From assembly GCA_047495785.1 (NCBI GenBank), contig JBLDXI010000013.1, positions 1,116,001 through 1,180,000 on the forward strand: DNA of 64,000 nt, written 5' to 3'. Each line of letters starts with the position of its first letter. The first letter of the stretch is position 1. The notes below the pieces were generated by a model. It was not told the DNA's origin and did not search any database. It saw nothing but the letters and a program-made list of their open reading frames with translations. Made by a program: the position numbers and the translations under genes. This document shows positions 51,038 through 62,478 of this stretch, piece after piece. This DNA comes from Lepidodermella squamata (lineage: Eukaryota > Gastrotricha).

Positions 51038-54000
51038 TTAAGCAACTAAAGCATGGCGAGGTTTGCAATAGCTTCGTCGGTAGCACACATTTCGAACCGC
51101 AACAATGCCGTAAACACGACCGTGACCACCAGGTGGAAGTTCCAATCGGAGAGCTTCGTTGCTGCCAAAAGCCGGAACCCGATAAATGGCACCGCTAAAT
51201 TAGATGAAATAGAATTTTTTACCAGAATATTTTCACATTACTTACTCTTCCCAATCAGTCCAGAAAAGATGGCGACTGGCTGCCACCAGACCGAACGGCC
51301 ATTTCGCTTGATCAAAAACAGTTCGCCGACTTCCGAAGCGGTTGTCGCCATCCGGGCAATGATTCGGCAGTTGGGTGCATTGGATTTGATGAGAGCCAGC
51401 ATCAGCCCAACACAACTGCCTAGCCTCCCAGTCGATGGTTAGCGCATTAGGCAGGACTAGCCCGTCAGCTGCACTGAAAATTACACTCCTATCCGAGCCA
51501 TCGATCATACTGCGTTCGATGCGCGGCTTCGAACGTTCCCAATCAGTCCAAATCAACCAGCCAGCATCAGGGTGAACGACAATAGCTCTCGGGTCGGCCA
51601 GACCGGTGTCAATCACCGTTTTCCGACCAGAGCCATCGCCCGATGACGTTTCAATTGTGTCAAGCCGCGAATCAGTCCAATATAGCTGATTATTCAGCCA
51701 ATCAACCGCGATACCTTCAGGCTGGCCGAGGCCGTCCAGAATCCTCTCGGCGCGAGACCCGTCAACTCTCGAACGATAGATAGCCCCACTTTCAACATCA
51801 GACCAATACAGCATGTTCTCACCGCAATGAAATTCGACACCAGCAATTATGATGCCGTTCGGTTCGTAAACCAGCTCATGGTTCAAGACGTGGTTATTCG
51901 CTTTGAAACCGTCCACAGACAAGTTATGCAACGCAATGCCTCGCGAGAAAACGAGATAGGCACCAGGCATAGCTGATACAGCTTCATTTCCGACCAGACA
52001 ATCTTTATAGCCATCGCCATTGTAACCCGGTTGGCACTCGCAAACGTAGAGGCCGCCTCTTTCACGGCAAAGGGCTTTCGGATGGCAGAGCTTGGCATCA
52101 AGGCGGCAATCTTCCTGTTGACACAAGCCTCGAACGCAGAAAGTTCCATCAGGACATTGATTGCGGTACTTGCAAGGTATTTTATCTGAATTAAAGAAAA
52201 TAGTGAGAATTTAATAGAATTTCAGAGAACCAACCTTTTAGAACGCATTTGCCGTTCATTTCCACGAAGTGTGTAGCACATTTGCATACTGCCTTCAATG
52301 TGCCATCTTCATCTGGCTCTTCCACGCAAATGATATTCGGGTCGTTCGGGCAGGAACACTCCAATTTACAAGTCTTATAGCCGTCCCCCTTGTATCCCGG
52401 CTTACATTCACAGCGATAGTGACCACTTTCTGAATCGCTGCCCTGGGCAGGTAGACAAACAGCTCTTTCGTGGCAGACACTGGCGTTCAGATAGCAATTG
52501 TCGGGGGCTAGATTGCATTCGAAGCCATTGCCGACGAAACCAGGACGGCATTTACAGGCAAAACGCAGACCAGTCGAATCCAGAGCACATTCCGCGAATT
52601 TCGAGCATTTTGACATGTCGCACTGTTGACCATCCGGCGGCCGTGCGACAAAGTCAGTCGGAAAGCACATGGTGCCATCCCCGAAAAATCCCGGGTTGCA
52701 CTGGCACACAAACGCGTTATCGACCGTATCAAGCTGGCAGGTCGAATTTTGGTGGCAATTATGACATCTGTTCGGGACTAGAAAAAAATCATTTCATATT
52801 TCCTATATACGCACGTTTATCTTACTAGCTGGGGTGCATTTTAATCCGTTTCCGACAAAACCGTCACGGCATTCGCATCGCCAACGGTCGCGGACTCCGC
52901 CGACAGGAGGGCGGCATTCGGAATTTTCTCCACACTGCTCCCATCGATCGCAATCGACATTCGATAGCTGGCAGTTGGTCACGCCATCGCCCTCGTAGCC
53001 GCCCGTGCACTGGCACCGGTCGCGTTGTTCGACCGGGTCAAAGTAGCACTGGGCGAGTTCGTGGCACACCAACTCGCATTTTCGTTCGCATTTGTGTCCC
53101 GAACCTTCGTAGCCGGGCAAGCACTTGCAGTAGTAGGAACCGGGCATGTTTACGCACTCTGCATTACGGCTGCATGAATGCGTCGATTCAGCACACTCGT
53201 CAATGTCGACGCATTCAGTCTGACCGTCGCCCCTGTAGCCTTCATTGCATTTGCACATGTAGCCATTGGGTGAATCTCTGAATGGTTTATATAAAAAACT
53301 CAATAAAATACAAAAATTAATTTGATTATTTTTCTCACTTGTCAGTCAGGCAAAACGCATTCCCAGCACATAGGTCCTCTCTGCAAAAGCCAGCATCTGA
53401 AAAATTTGGAAAAATTTAACGAGCTAAAATCGAAAAAATGAAAAAACTTACCACTGATGGGTCCGACGTAGCCAATCATTTCAAATTTCAGAAAATCCGT
53501 GCCCTGTCCTGATGAGACCGTAGCTCGAGGTGAAGCGATAGTCAGTTGTTGGCGACCTCCCGAGTCACCGAATTCTCGCGGCTCGGAGCGGCACTCCATG
53601 AATCTGATCTGATGCTCCCAAACAAATCGACGCTTGATCGGGACAGGATCAGTTGCGCCTTCAGCGAATCCTTGGCTCGGGGTAGCAGCAGCAGGGGTCA
53701 CGCTGAAATACCGATCGCAACGGCCACTGATTTGTCCGAAACCGGACCGTTCGTAGATTTTCGTGTAATTTTCAACTTCGATCAGCTCAGGTCCCAGTTT
53801 AGGCACCTTGCCCCTCCAATGCGATTTAATCTGACCCTTGTCAAACGCGACGAAATTATGCAGCTGGTTTTCGATCAGCAACTCCTCGCCTGAGTCGAAT
53901 TGAACTCGAATCGTTTCGTTAATTTCCGGGCCAGTCACACGAACACCAGGCACGTTATTCACCGGGAAATTATCGCGAGCCCAAAGCCATCCTAAGACAT

Positions 54001-55169
54001 CGACAGTTCCGGTCAACGGCTTCAGCGAATTGATAAGATCTTGCGTCAGGGCAGGTGCGATCGTTTCAATGCCGAAGTAAACACGCCGATCTGTGGTGAT
54101 GTAAGCCACCATACGAATGTCATCAGCTTGAACGCCGTTGATGTCAATGGATAAAATTCCGTCGACACGAAGCGGGTATCGGCGATCGCCGTCGCTTTCT
54201 CGCAGGCAAGAATAGCCCGAACCAACGAAACCAGCCCTGCAGACGCAACAAGCTCCTGTCGGCATGGCCCGGCATTCGCCGTGTCTGCCGCAAGACTGCT
54301 GATCGGTATCACATGGAACGGCCTGATCCGCCCCGGCGAATTCAGCGTACTCGGGCAAATGACCATTGGGCAGACCGACGCTGGTGGTCGATCGGCCGAT
54401 GTGATACATCCAAACACCTGGGCGGCCGACGTTCGACTCGCGCACCCAACGGCGAGCCGCGTCTGTTCCTGAGTGGGTCTGAAGGTACACGCGAGTCCCA
54501 TCGCCAGAGTCGAAACCGGCAGCGGCGAAAGATTGGCCGGATGATATCCAATCGAATTCGTCTTCTGCGTACAAGAAACTAGCGAATGAATCGGTTGCCC
54601 CGTTAGCTAGAACAAGTTGAAATGTGTTGACTTCCTCTGGAGCACCATTCCTGCGAGCAACTCGGTGCCAAGTAACAATTATCAACTCCGACGGCTCGAA
54701 ATCTTTGAAAAGCTCCGGAAAAGCTTTACGAATTTCATCAGAAGATCTCTGCATGAGAGACTGCTCATCGGAGTGCCTGAAATACCAGTAGGTAAAATTG
54801 ATAAATTACCAACCAAATAATGACAAACCGGTAATAAACTTCTCCAGATATCCCAAGATCTACATCGGCTAAAAATGGTGTGATAACGCGAATGTTAGCT
54901 GGGAGGCGGTATCCGAACGAAGAGGCTTCAACTGGAGTCTGTAGGGTCAGAAAGCCGTCTTCGTGTACGTACAGCCGATGGTCACTCGTCGAAAATAGCG
55001 TTATTGGAGTGTCGACGAGAATCTCCTCGGCTTTCGTCGAGCCGTCCTCATTTTTCCGTAGCTTAGAATCGTCGAGAGTAGCGAAAGGATAGAAATGACT
55101 TGACGTCAGCGCATCGAGAGGAGGAAACGTGCCAATCAGTAGACAGGCACATATCAAATTCAAATACAT
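51038..55169 (-). CDS. NID1: Nidogen/entactin, basement membrane glycoprotein
   Basis: Seven exons (55169-54829, 54776-53452, 53396-53339, 53277-52826, 52777-52235, 52185-51246, 51194-51038) join in phase to 1271 residues; human nidogen-1 has 1247. Nidogen links laminin to collagen IV and perlecan in basement membranes. Order: signal peptide (MYLNLICACLLIGTF), NIDO domain, an EGF module, the G2F beta-barrel that binds perlecan and collagen IV (YPLRVDGILSIDINGV to IRFMECRS), about eight EGF modules including a calcium-binding type (DIDECAEST), then LDLR-type YWTD repeats (MLYWSDVESGAIY, QLYWTDSRLD, HLFWTDWE) that bind laminin. I see no thyroglobulin type-1 domain. An acceptor (55173-55172) lies 2 nt before the ATG. 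The gene converges with the sphingomyelinase, with 226 bp between stops. Confidence 0.95.
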
Positions 55170-55204
55170 GCCTAGATGAGATGAAAAAATTAGCGTTAGT
55201 GAAA

Positions 55205-55210
55205 TTTATT
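55205..55210 (-). other. Candidate polyadenylation signal of FAM161
   Basis: AATAAA on the minus strand lies about 140 nt after the FAM161 stop and about 30 nt before the acceptor next to the nidogen ATG. This is the order seen between genes of nematode operons. Confidence 0.5.
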
Positions 55211-55350
55211 TGGACAGTCATACTGTTGATACACTAGAACAAGATTCGAAGGCTATAACAATAATTTATCAAATTATGTAAATAAAGTGCCACAAAAACA
55301 CGCTGAATCAGCCAATACGAAACACATGAAGCGGTGGAATCTATCACAAT

Positions 55351-57043
55351 TCAGAATGCGTAGTCGTCCTCTGGATCACGAGGGGCTATGGGTGACGCTT
55401 GAATATCGTAATCACCGCCTCGACTGTCTCCTCTGAAAAAAAAACAGAATTTAGACGGCTAAATTAAAAAAAACTCGATTATACCTTCTTCTAGATCTAG
55501 TCGCGTCTGAAAACGGAGACCGGTCGTAGCTTCGAAGAGCGGCGTTATTGTAATCAGCGGCAAGCGTTGTGGAATGTAAGACTTCTTCTTCCGTCAAACC
55601 GACACGTGCAAGAGCATCGCGGTATCGCTGGGCAGCTTGTTTTCGTGCGACATCAGCAGAAACGCGTTCAACCAGCAAAGGCCGTTCGGCGATCTTTTGC
55701 TCAACCTCGTTCAAATATTTTCGATACTGAATATTTCGATCGGCGATTTCTTTGGCTCTTTCAGAATCCTTCTCAGCAGTTTCCCCATCTGATCGAGGGG
55801 TTGAACCGAGGCCTCTATCGCGGACTAGTTTAGCCATTTCTCTTTGACGTTCTTCTCGCCTTCGCTTTAAAGCAGCAGCTTCTTCGAGCTTGGCTCTTTC
55901 CGACGTCATTTTTTCCTGCATTTTCGACATTCGAAGTTCGGATGTGGCAGTTGCTTTGATAGGAAAGGCTTTTTCTCCGCTCAAAGCAATCCTACCAGCC
56001 GCCAAAGACTCTGCAACTGACCGTGGACGGCTCTTCATAGCCACTGGCGTTGTTTCGAGGGTCACAGACGCTTCAGGTGGCATAAATCTCGATTTTGTTG
56101 GCAGAGGCGGCCTGGAGATAGGCTGACTCAGCCGGTTATAAACAGTTGGATCAAACGTTGATGATCGCATTCGATCAGCGGAGGCTGCGCGCTTTTTTAA
56201 TGATTTGGTTAACAGCTCTTGCTGCGCTTTCCTTCGAGCCTCCATGCTCGGCGGCGCTGCGGCACTTCGGTACAGTTCAATCGCGCGCATTCTCGCTTGG
56301 ATTTTGCGGTACAATTCTTTTTCGCGCATTTCTTCGGTTATTGTAGGATCGTGAGTCGATTGAGGAACAGGCCGAGCTTTGAACACAATGCCTTTTTTCA
56401 AAGTACTACTATCGAGTTCGGTGGCCGAATTGCACCGCTGTAGTGCCCGGCTGGTGTGTTCACGAACAGTAAATTTGAAAGGCTTTTGAAGGGATCGAAG
56501 TAGCTGCTGTGAGTGCTCAACGACAAACTGCCGTCTCAGCTCCTGAGTTCGCGCTAACTCGTCATAAATAGGCAAGTAAACGTGAGCGGGTACAGGGTTG
56601 GCCCGAAAATGTCTCTTAGCTTCCAGCTGCGCCTCAAGGATACGTTCCCTCTCAATCTTTTCGCGCTTCAACTTTTCCAACTTTTCTTCTTTTTTCTTAC
56701 CCACTATTTCGTCCCTTATTGTCATATCGAACGGTTTAGGAATAGTCACACGATGACGCCAGGAAGGAGAGTCAGTTTGCTCGACGCCTGAATCCTGCTG
56801 CGCCTGGATAGACTGACGCAAGACTTCTGAATTATTTGAACCTCCATAAGTTTTCATGTATTCATCCAGATCAAAATCGTCCCACATCTGCTTGATTCGC
56901 TCAAGGGCATTGAAACGATCATTCGCATCTAATCGATCATCCATGTCTAGCATTTTGTTCATTTCTGCTGATGCAGGAAGCGGATCACCGTCTTCGATGT
57001 ATTTACCAGACCGCGACAAAACTGATTCGTAAACACTTTTCAT
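55351..57043 (-). CDS. FAM161A: FAM161-family centrosomal/ciliary protein
   Basis: Two exons (57043-55485, 55432-55351) encode 546 residues. FAM161A/B proteins bind microtubules and sit at centrioles and the ciliary base; FAM161A is known from photoreceptor cilia. The UPF0564 core is recognisable: VTIPKPFDMTIRDE, the HVYLPIYDELARTQELRRQF region, LRSLQKPFKFTVREH, FKARPVPQSTHDPTITEEMR and ELYRKIQARMRA. Lys/Arg/Glu-rich segments suggest long helices or coiled coil. A short last exon ends the protein with an acidic tail. A TTATTAG acceptor (57053-57052) lies 8 nt before the ATG. The nidogen ATG is 181 nt after the stop on the same strand. I cannot tell FAM161A from FAM161B. Confidence 0.85.
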
Positions 57044-58272
57044 TACAAAACCTAATAAAAAGATAATTACAATGAACGATTCTGACTAAAATGAGCAAGT
57101 TATGAATTTTAAATTTTATCGAAACCATTCATTAGCCAGAACAACTGGCTAAAAAATTACATTAGCAAGCGACATTATTCAGTTCATTGAAATCGCGCAC
57201 ACCCGCGGCAAGCAAGAGGGAAGAGGGATTATCTCACCGTGTCCAGTGGTCTCATAAGGGCTTTGGGTATTGCTCATTCTTACTTTTGAGTGAAAATCAC
57301 TGATAAAAAAGTGAGTAATACCGAATTGAAACTCTGTGTAAATCGAGTGACATAGCCTGGTTCCTGAGGTCGGTCAGAGTGACAAAAATATCAAGTATCC
57401 TCGAAGAAATTCTATTTATGCTATAAAGGATGCTGTCAGGCCACATATTGCCCCAGAAAGACAATCAATAGCATACTATATGTCGTGAAAGCTAACAAAG
57501 GCAAGCATGTGACTAGTGGTGTAGGTAATCTCAGAGTTTCGGGATTGCGAGGTGTCGCAAATCCTCATTTAGGGCGTCAATATGGTCGAATATTAAAAGA
57601 ATAGACGTGAAAACTTAGCAAACCCCCGCAACCCCTTGCGTACGCAACTTCATTTGGCAAAAGAGATGAGAAACCAGGCACCCTTAGCCCTTATGCATTA
57701 TGGATAGCGTTACGTCCCTGAAGCCTTAAGCCTTCCCTTACGTACGTCCTTAACGTCCGGCTTTTGCGGACCTCCAACTCAAGCTCCAAGAACGCGCGCG
57801 AAAAACCGTCGACAGGATAAATTTATGCCTTATAAAATTACTGCATTATGTATTTTTAAAGTTTTACTCAATCTTATAAACAAAGTGTCAAAAACCTCAA
57901 TTTTATTGAGCGCGCTAAAAAATTTGAATTTGCTTATAATGACGCATTTCTCGGCTCGCACGCTTTGTTGTCTTAGGAATTCGGTTTTAAAGCTTTTGCT
58001 TGTCATCGTTGTTCGATTAGATCGACTCATCATTACCATGGTGTTGCTGGTGACTATCGTTTGAGTTGATCTATTTCAGGGCCTGAATGGAGTTGTTGAT
58101 TCCCAGTACGCGGCTACCATTTTTTCTTTCATTCTTTTGCCTATTGAGTGTCAATAATTCAATTATTACGTTTGAATTTTTGTTGATGCAGATGATACAG
58201 AATTATTGGTCTTGATCTGTTGCGTCTTTTATTTTCCACTATTATGGTATTCAGTGTGTCTTTTTGCGCTAG
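57044..58272. other. Divergent region between FAM161 and DNAJC25
   Basis: The flanking genes diverge, so both promoters should lie here. Open frames such as 57825-58064 look like chance. A GC-richer part near 57700 has short imperfect repeats of CCTTA and ACGTAC. No RNA gene was recognised. An AG directly abuts the DNAJC25 ATG. Confidence 0.5.
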
Positions 58273-59494
58273 ATGAGTTATATGTCATACGCTGCCTTGC
58301 TCGGCGTGGTTGCATTTGTGGCGCTTTTGCCAGGTTCATCCGCAGCAGGAGACATTGATGAACTTTATTGTGGGCAAGAGAACTGCTATGACAGTAAGTG
58401 ATTTGTTAACTTATTGATAATCAGACATCTGATGATTACCTGATAACTGTGTTTAGTCATCGGCGTTACCATGGAGAGCACCAAGGTTTGACCCCTGTGC
58501 TATAACTTGTGATTAACTTATTGTGTGCTTCTAAAATTTCAGGAAGAGATTGCTCGCACGTACCGTCAATTAGCGCGCAAGTGGCATCCTGACGCATACC
58601 GCGGAGATTTGTCGAAAGAGGAAGTTACAAGAACTTTCCAGAAGATCGCTAATGCCTACGAAATTTTGTCTGATGAAGAGCGTCGCGGCGATTATGACTA
58701 TTTGCTCCAGAATCCTGAAGCCTATTATGAGCATTACTATCGCTTCTACAAGCATAGATTGACTCCAAAGGTAGACTGGCGTATTGTTGTTTCTGGATTC
58801 ATTTTGATTGTTACTGCAATCCAATACGGCCATGGTTATTACAACTACTACGATATGCTTCGGCGTGTCAGTCAAATTCCTCGCTTCCGGGTTCAAGCCT
58901 TACACGTTGCTAAAGAGCGAGAAATCGTCTTGCCTCCACCTGAAAATGAAGAAAAAACCAGGGATCGAGCTGAATTGAAACGGCGGGCGAAAGAAAGTGA
59001 AGAACAACTAGTTATGCATGTTTTGGAGACTCGCCCCGAAGACGTTGACATCGGTCTTATTACGTTGCTGCGCCCTGTAAAATTCGAGAACACTCTGCTT
59101 GTTCAACTTTTTTATTTCCCTGTCACGGCATGCCGGTGGTTGGCACTTTACTTCAGATACTACGTTGGTTACAAGATGACCAACAAGATTCCAAGTGATG
59201 AAGATAAATTGGAGCTGATTCGCCATAACCTGGGACTTCCACAAGACGCCTGGAAACATTACGATGACTCTACAAAGGGTGACTACCTGGATCTAGAGCT
59301 TTGGATGCCCGATAAGTTTGCGGAGTGGAAGGCCGAGAACGAAGCTGAAACGCGTCGCAAGTTGGCCACTCAATCAGGTAAAATAAACGGCTGAGATTTG
59401 GTTTTAATCTTATGATTTATTTACAGGCCGATACCGCCAAGCCAAGCGATGGGAAAGGAATCACGCCGGTGACCGCATGTTCTTTGAAGATTAA
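58273..59494 (+). CDS. DNAJC25: DNAJC25-type ER membrane J protein
   Basis: Four exons (58273-58393, 58457-58485, 58543-59377, 59427-59494) join in phase to 350 residues; human DNAJC25 has 360. J proteins stimulate the ATPase of Hsp70 partners. A signal peptide (ALLGVVAFVALLPGSSA) is followed by LYCGQENCYDIIGV and a J domain with the catalytic HPD in LARKWHPDAYRGD. Two hydrophobic segments follow (IVVSGFILIVTAIQYG and a second near LLVQLFYFPVTACRWLALYF). The C terminus, GRYRQAKRWERN, is also conserved. A pyrimidine-rich acceptor ends at 58272, immediately before the ATG, so a trans-spliced mRNA would begin its native part with ATG. The next gene starts 339 nt after the stop on the same strand. 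Confidence 0.93.
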
Positions 59495-59833
59495 CTTATG
59501 AGTTACTAGGTGCAATATCCCAGTGCTTTTTGTGGATGTTCGCTATTATTGTTCGGTGTTTAAGTTATTATTTGGCGGGTTTCAGTGTGAAAGTGTCGTA
59601 TTTATTGAGGATTGATCTTTATTTATGTTTTGTTTTTCGCTGTGCGTTAAAACAATATATGTTACCAGTGCAAAGGGCCCTTGCTTAACCAATGGAAATC
59701 ACTCTGTGATAACTGATAAAATCTCCGCTTGCGGGCAGAAAATCGGTAATTTATCATTAAGGCTTGATGTATTCATTATAAGTGGAATAAAATATTGTTT
59801 GGAGTAATTCCTCGCTTTTTGCTTCATAGGATA
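59495..59833. other. Spacer between DNAJC25 and RTRAF
   Basis: AT-rich spacer with an AATAAA near 59787 that could end the DNAJC25 transcript. A TTTTTGCTTCATAG acceptor ends at 59829, 4 nt before the RTRAF ATG. The open frame at 59625-59807 looks like chance. Confidence 0.5.
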
Positions 59834-60875
59834 ATGTTTTCAAGGAAATTATTGTCGCTTGGCTACAATGATGCCACAGCAAGTTTTTCCGGTACTGGAC
59901 CTGTTTAGCACCTGAGAATATGCACACTAAATTTTCTCTTAATCACAGAAGACGACAAATTTCGAGATCTAGTTGTTTGGCTTGAATGCAATCACATTCA
60001 CGGCCTAGCTGAGAACGAGCGGGGAGGATTGCAGAATGTTTCATCGCCCTCATGGGACTCTAGCTTCGATGCGGTAAGATTTGATGGACCATTTTACTGA
60101 TAGGAAAAGTGAAACCTGCTGTGCTTCGTCCAAAGTATTTAACGGCTCTGCATGCGCCTTACAATGCATCTGAGGATAGAAACACCATAATAAACTGGCT
60201 GCTTGGACGTGCCGTTCGCCAAGCCTACAATGCCAAAGCTGAAGATCTGAAATTGTTGACCGCCGAAAAATGGCAGGCAGAAAACTCAACTGAAAATCCA
60301 CTTGCCTCTCTCGATTATAACAGCGAGGCTTTCGTCCAACTGTCTCAAAATTTGGCACAGTTACTATCGATTCCAAATTACTCCGATCACAGAGAAGTGT
60401 TGAATGCGGCATGTATGCTGATAATAGATCGGATTAAAGCAGCCTCGTTAGCTTCTAATTCGTCGGCCTCAGCAAAAAGATCAAAGGTTCATAGAATTTG
60501 GCAATCTATTGATTACGTAGCCATATGCTTGTACATTTATAGACTGATTCAGCTGTTTCAACTGAAAGTTCTATGCCCCTGGCTTCTACTCCTTTGGGTT
60601 TTGAATCTACGGGTAACATACTGCGTTATACGATTTTAAATTTTTTAAATTGCCATTTTAGATTACGTGCTTAACGATCTAGCAAAGATTTTACGTCTGC
60701 AACATATTAATGAGGTAATTAGAAATGAGAACGCCGAATGCGATAAATAATGTATGGCTTTTATTTTTAAAAGTTGCGTGAGCTGCAAACAATGATCGAC
60801 GAGGCGATCGTTAAAGTTCAGAAAATTACCGCTAATCCTAAGACCGACACTCGTCTAGGCAAACACGGCTTTTGA
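59834..60875 (+). CDS. RTRAF: RTRAF (hCLE/CGI-99/C14orf166), RNA transcription, translation and transport factor
   Basis: Six exons (59834-59891, 59949-60073, 60136-60486, 60543-60612, 60662-60714, 60774-60875) join in phase to 252 residues; human RTRAF has 244. RTRAF shuttles between nucleus and cytosol, is part of the tRNA ligase complex (RTCB, DDX1, FAM98) and binds cap structures. Family segments occur in the right order: MFSRKLLSLGYND, FRDLVVWLECNHI, IINWLLGRAVRQAYNA, NLAQLLSIPNYSDHREVL, LNDLAKILRLQHINE and the C-terminal LRELQTMIDEAIVKVQ with NPKTDTRLGKHG. The acceptor of exon 3 (CAAAG at 60135) was chosen because it keeps phase and gives YLTALHAPY; a nearer AG leads to a stop. Confidence 0.92.
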
Positions 60876-62478
60876 AGGTGGATAGCCGGCGAGGTCCGCG
60901 TCGTTTGACTGCATAAAGAAGTACCTTATAACTATAATACCTTCATTTGTGATTTACTTTTTCTGCTGCGATATACTTATATGTTGTGTTTCTCCGGACG
61001 AAGATAAAAAATACAGTGATAACAGCATTATGGGAATCTGTCTTGACTTATCTTCCTATATCTCTTTAGGTGTTTTTTTGCGCGCGCATCTAGTCAATGC
61101 GTCAGCGCTCTGGCCACACAAGCGCGCAAATTCTTTTGTTTGGCAAACAATCGGTCAATTGTCGCCGCGCAGTTGGTTTACCTAGCCCACTAACTTAGCC
61201 GCTATGTGATCTAATTTCTCCACCTTTGCGCTCGCGCTGCCCTGTGCTTGCGAACTAAGAAGTTCTATAAATGCTCGCACGGTCTTGGGTCGAAGCTCTT
61301 GTTACCGTCCACCTGTAGCTTCTATGGAACACGCGCTCTCTAAAAGGTACCGACCAATGAATAGGCCAAATATTAACTAACGACGAGCTCATCGTCTTAT
61401 AATGATATGTGTCATGCCTTGCAGCTATTCCGCCATACCACGGCGCTTCGTCATTTGCTTACCTATTACCTATATTACACGCATGTGAACACGGCTACGA
61501 ATGCGTGTACACACTCATTGTCGCGGTGCCGTATATACGGTGGTGCTGTGTCCCCTCTCCGCCCCACTGCATATCTTTCGTTCGCCGGCTTTTCTCAGTC
61601 AGTCGCCGATATATATATGCTGCTGCTGCTGGCGTCTTTTGACGCTTATAGTCCGCGACTCGGCTCGCCGGATAGACAAAGAAATAGCCAACCAATGGAC
61701 TGGGTTAGAAAACGCACAGCCTGTTGTACAAACACGGAGACCGAGTGAGCGAGTGAGCACAGGTAGACAGCGCTGTTCAGTGACTCGGTGTTATTATACG
61801 TTATTATTATACATTAAGGCGAACGTGAGTTTATACGTTCATGCGTTTGACACAACCGCGAGACGCTTACAATATATGCCATGTATGTGATATGTATGCG
61901 ACCAGGAGGCGAAATATACCTATATTAATATTAATATATTGTTGCGATGAACGACAACGACAGCGACGCGCTCATCGTCTTCTTCTTCGCCGTCGTCGTC
62001 CGTCTCCACCGTGACTACTTTTTTGTCGTAAATTCGCCGCACGTACGAGCTGTTATTATCAGGCGCAATGAGCATACATGTGCGTACATAGATCTTACTG
62101 TTGTTGCTTGTGACACATTGTTAGGGTGTTGTTTCTCGCTGCTTATCGCATGCGGCTAATGCTCTGCGCTCCTCGTATATGTTGTTACACATGCGACAAA
62201 ATTATGTTGACAAGATTCATGCTATTACACCTTTGATGCTAGGTAATAGATAATAGATGATGTAGTGCTTCTAAGTTTAGCTCTTGGGCACGTTTGATGA
62301 GGTTCAAACCCCTTGTGTTTGTTTGTTCGTCCGTTCACCTTCAAATTAATTTGTTTGCATTTTAGGGTAGCAGATATCATTACTTTTTTCTTTAGTTCTA
62401 GCCTAAAGAACACCCCGTAAACACGAGCAAATTGATCAAAACAGCGGCTCATTAGTCGCTGAATTCGCACGATAAAAA
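60876..62478. other. Region upstream of the cadherin gene
   Basis: No supported exon is visible. A TATAAA near 61266 and CT-rich stretches could belong to the cadherin promoter, but this is weak. The open frames at 61407-61890 overlap in several phases and look like chance. Confidence 0.45.

Noticed and set aside
60074-60135. Acceptor TGATAG at about 60104 for RTRAF exon 3
   Set aside because: Joining there runs into a TGA within three codons. The CAAAG acceptor at 60135 keeps phase and restores the family sequence.
62280-62310. T-arm-like GGTTCAAACCCC near 62298
   Set aside because: The stem pairs poorly and no A box or acceptor stem lies at the right distance. It is not a tRNA on this evidence.
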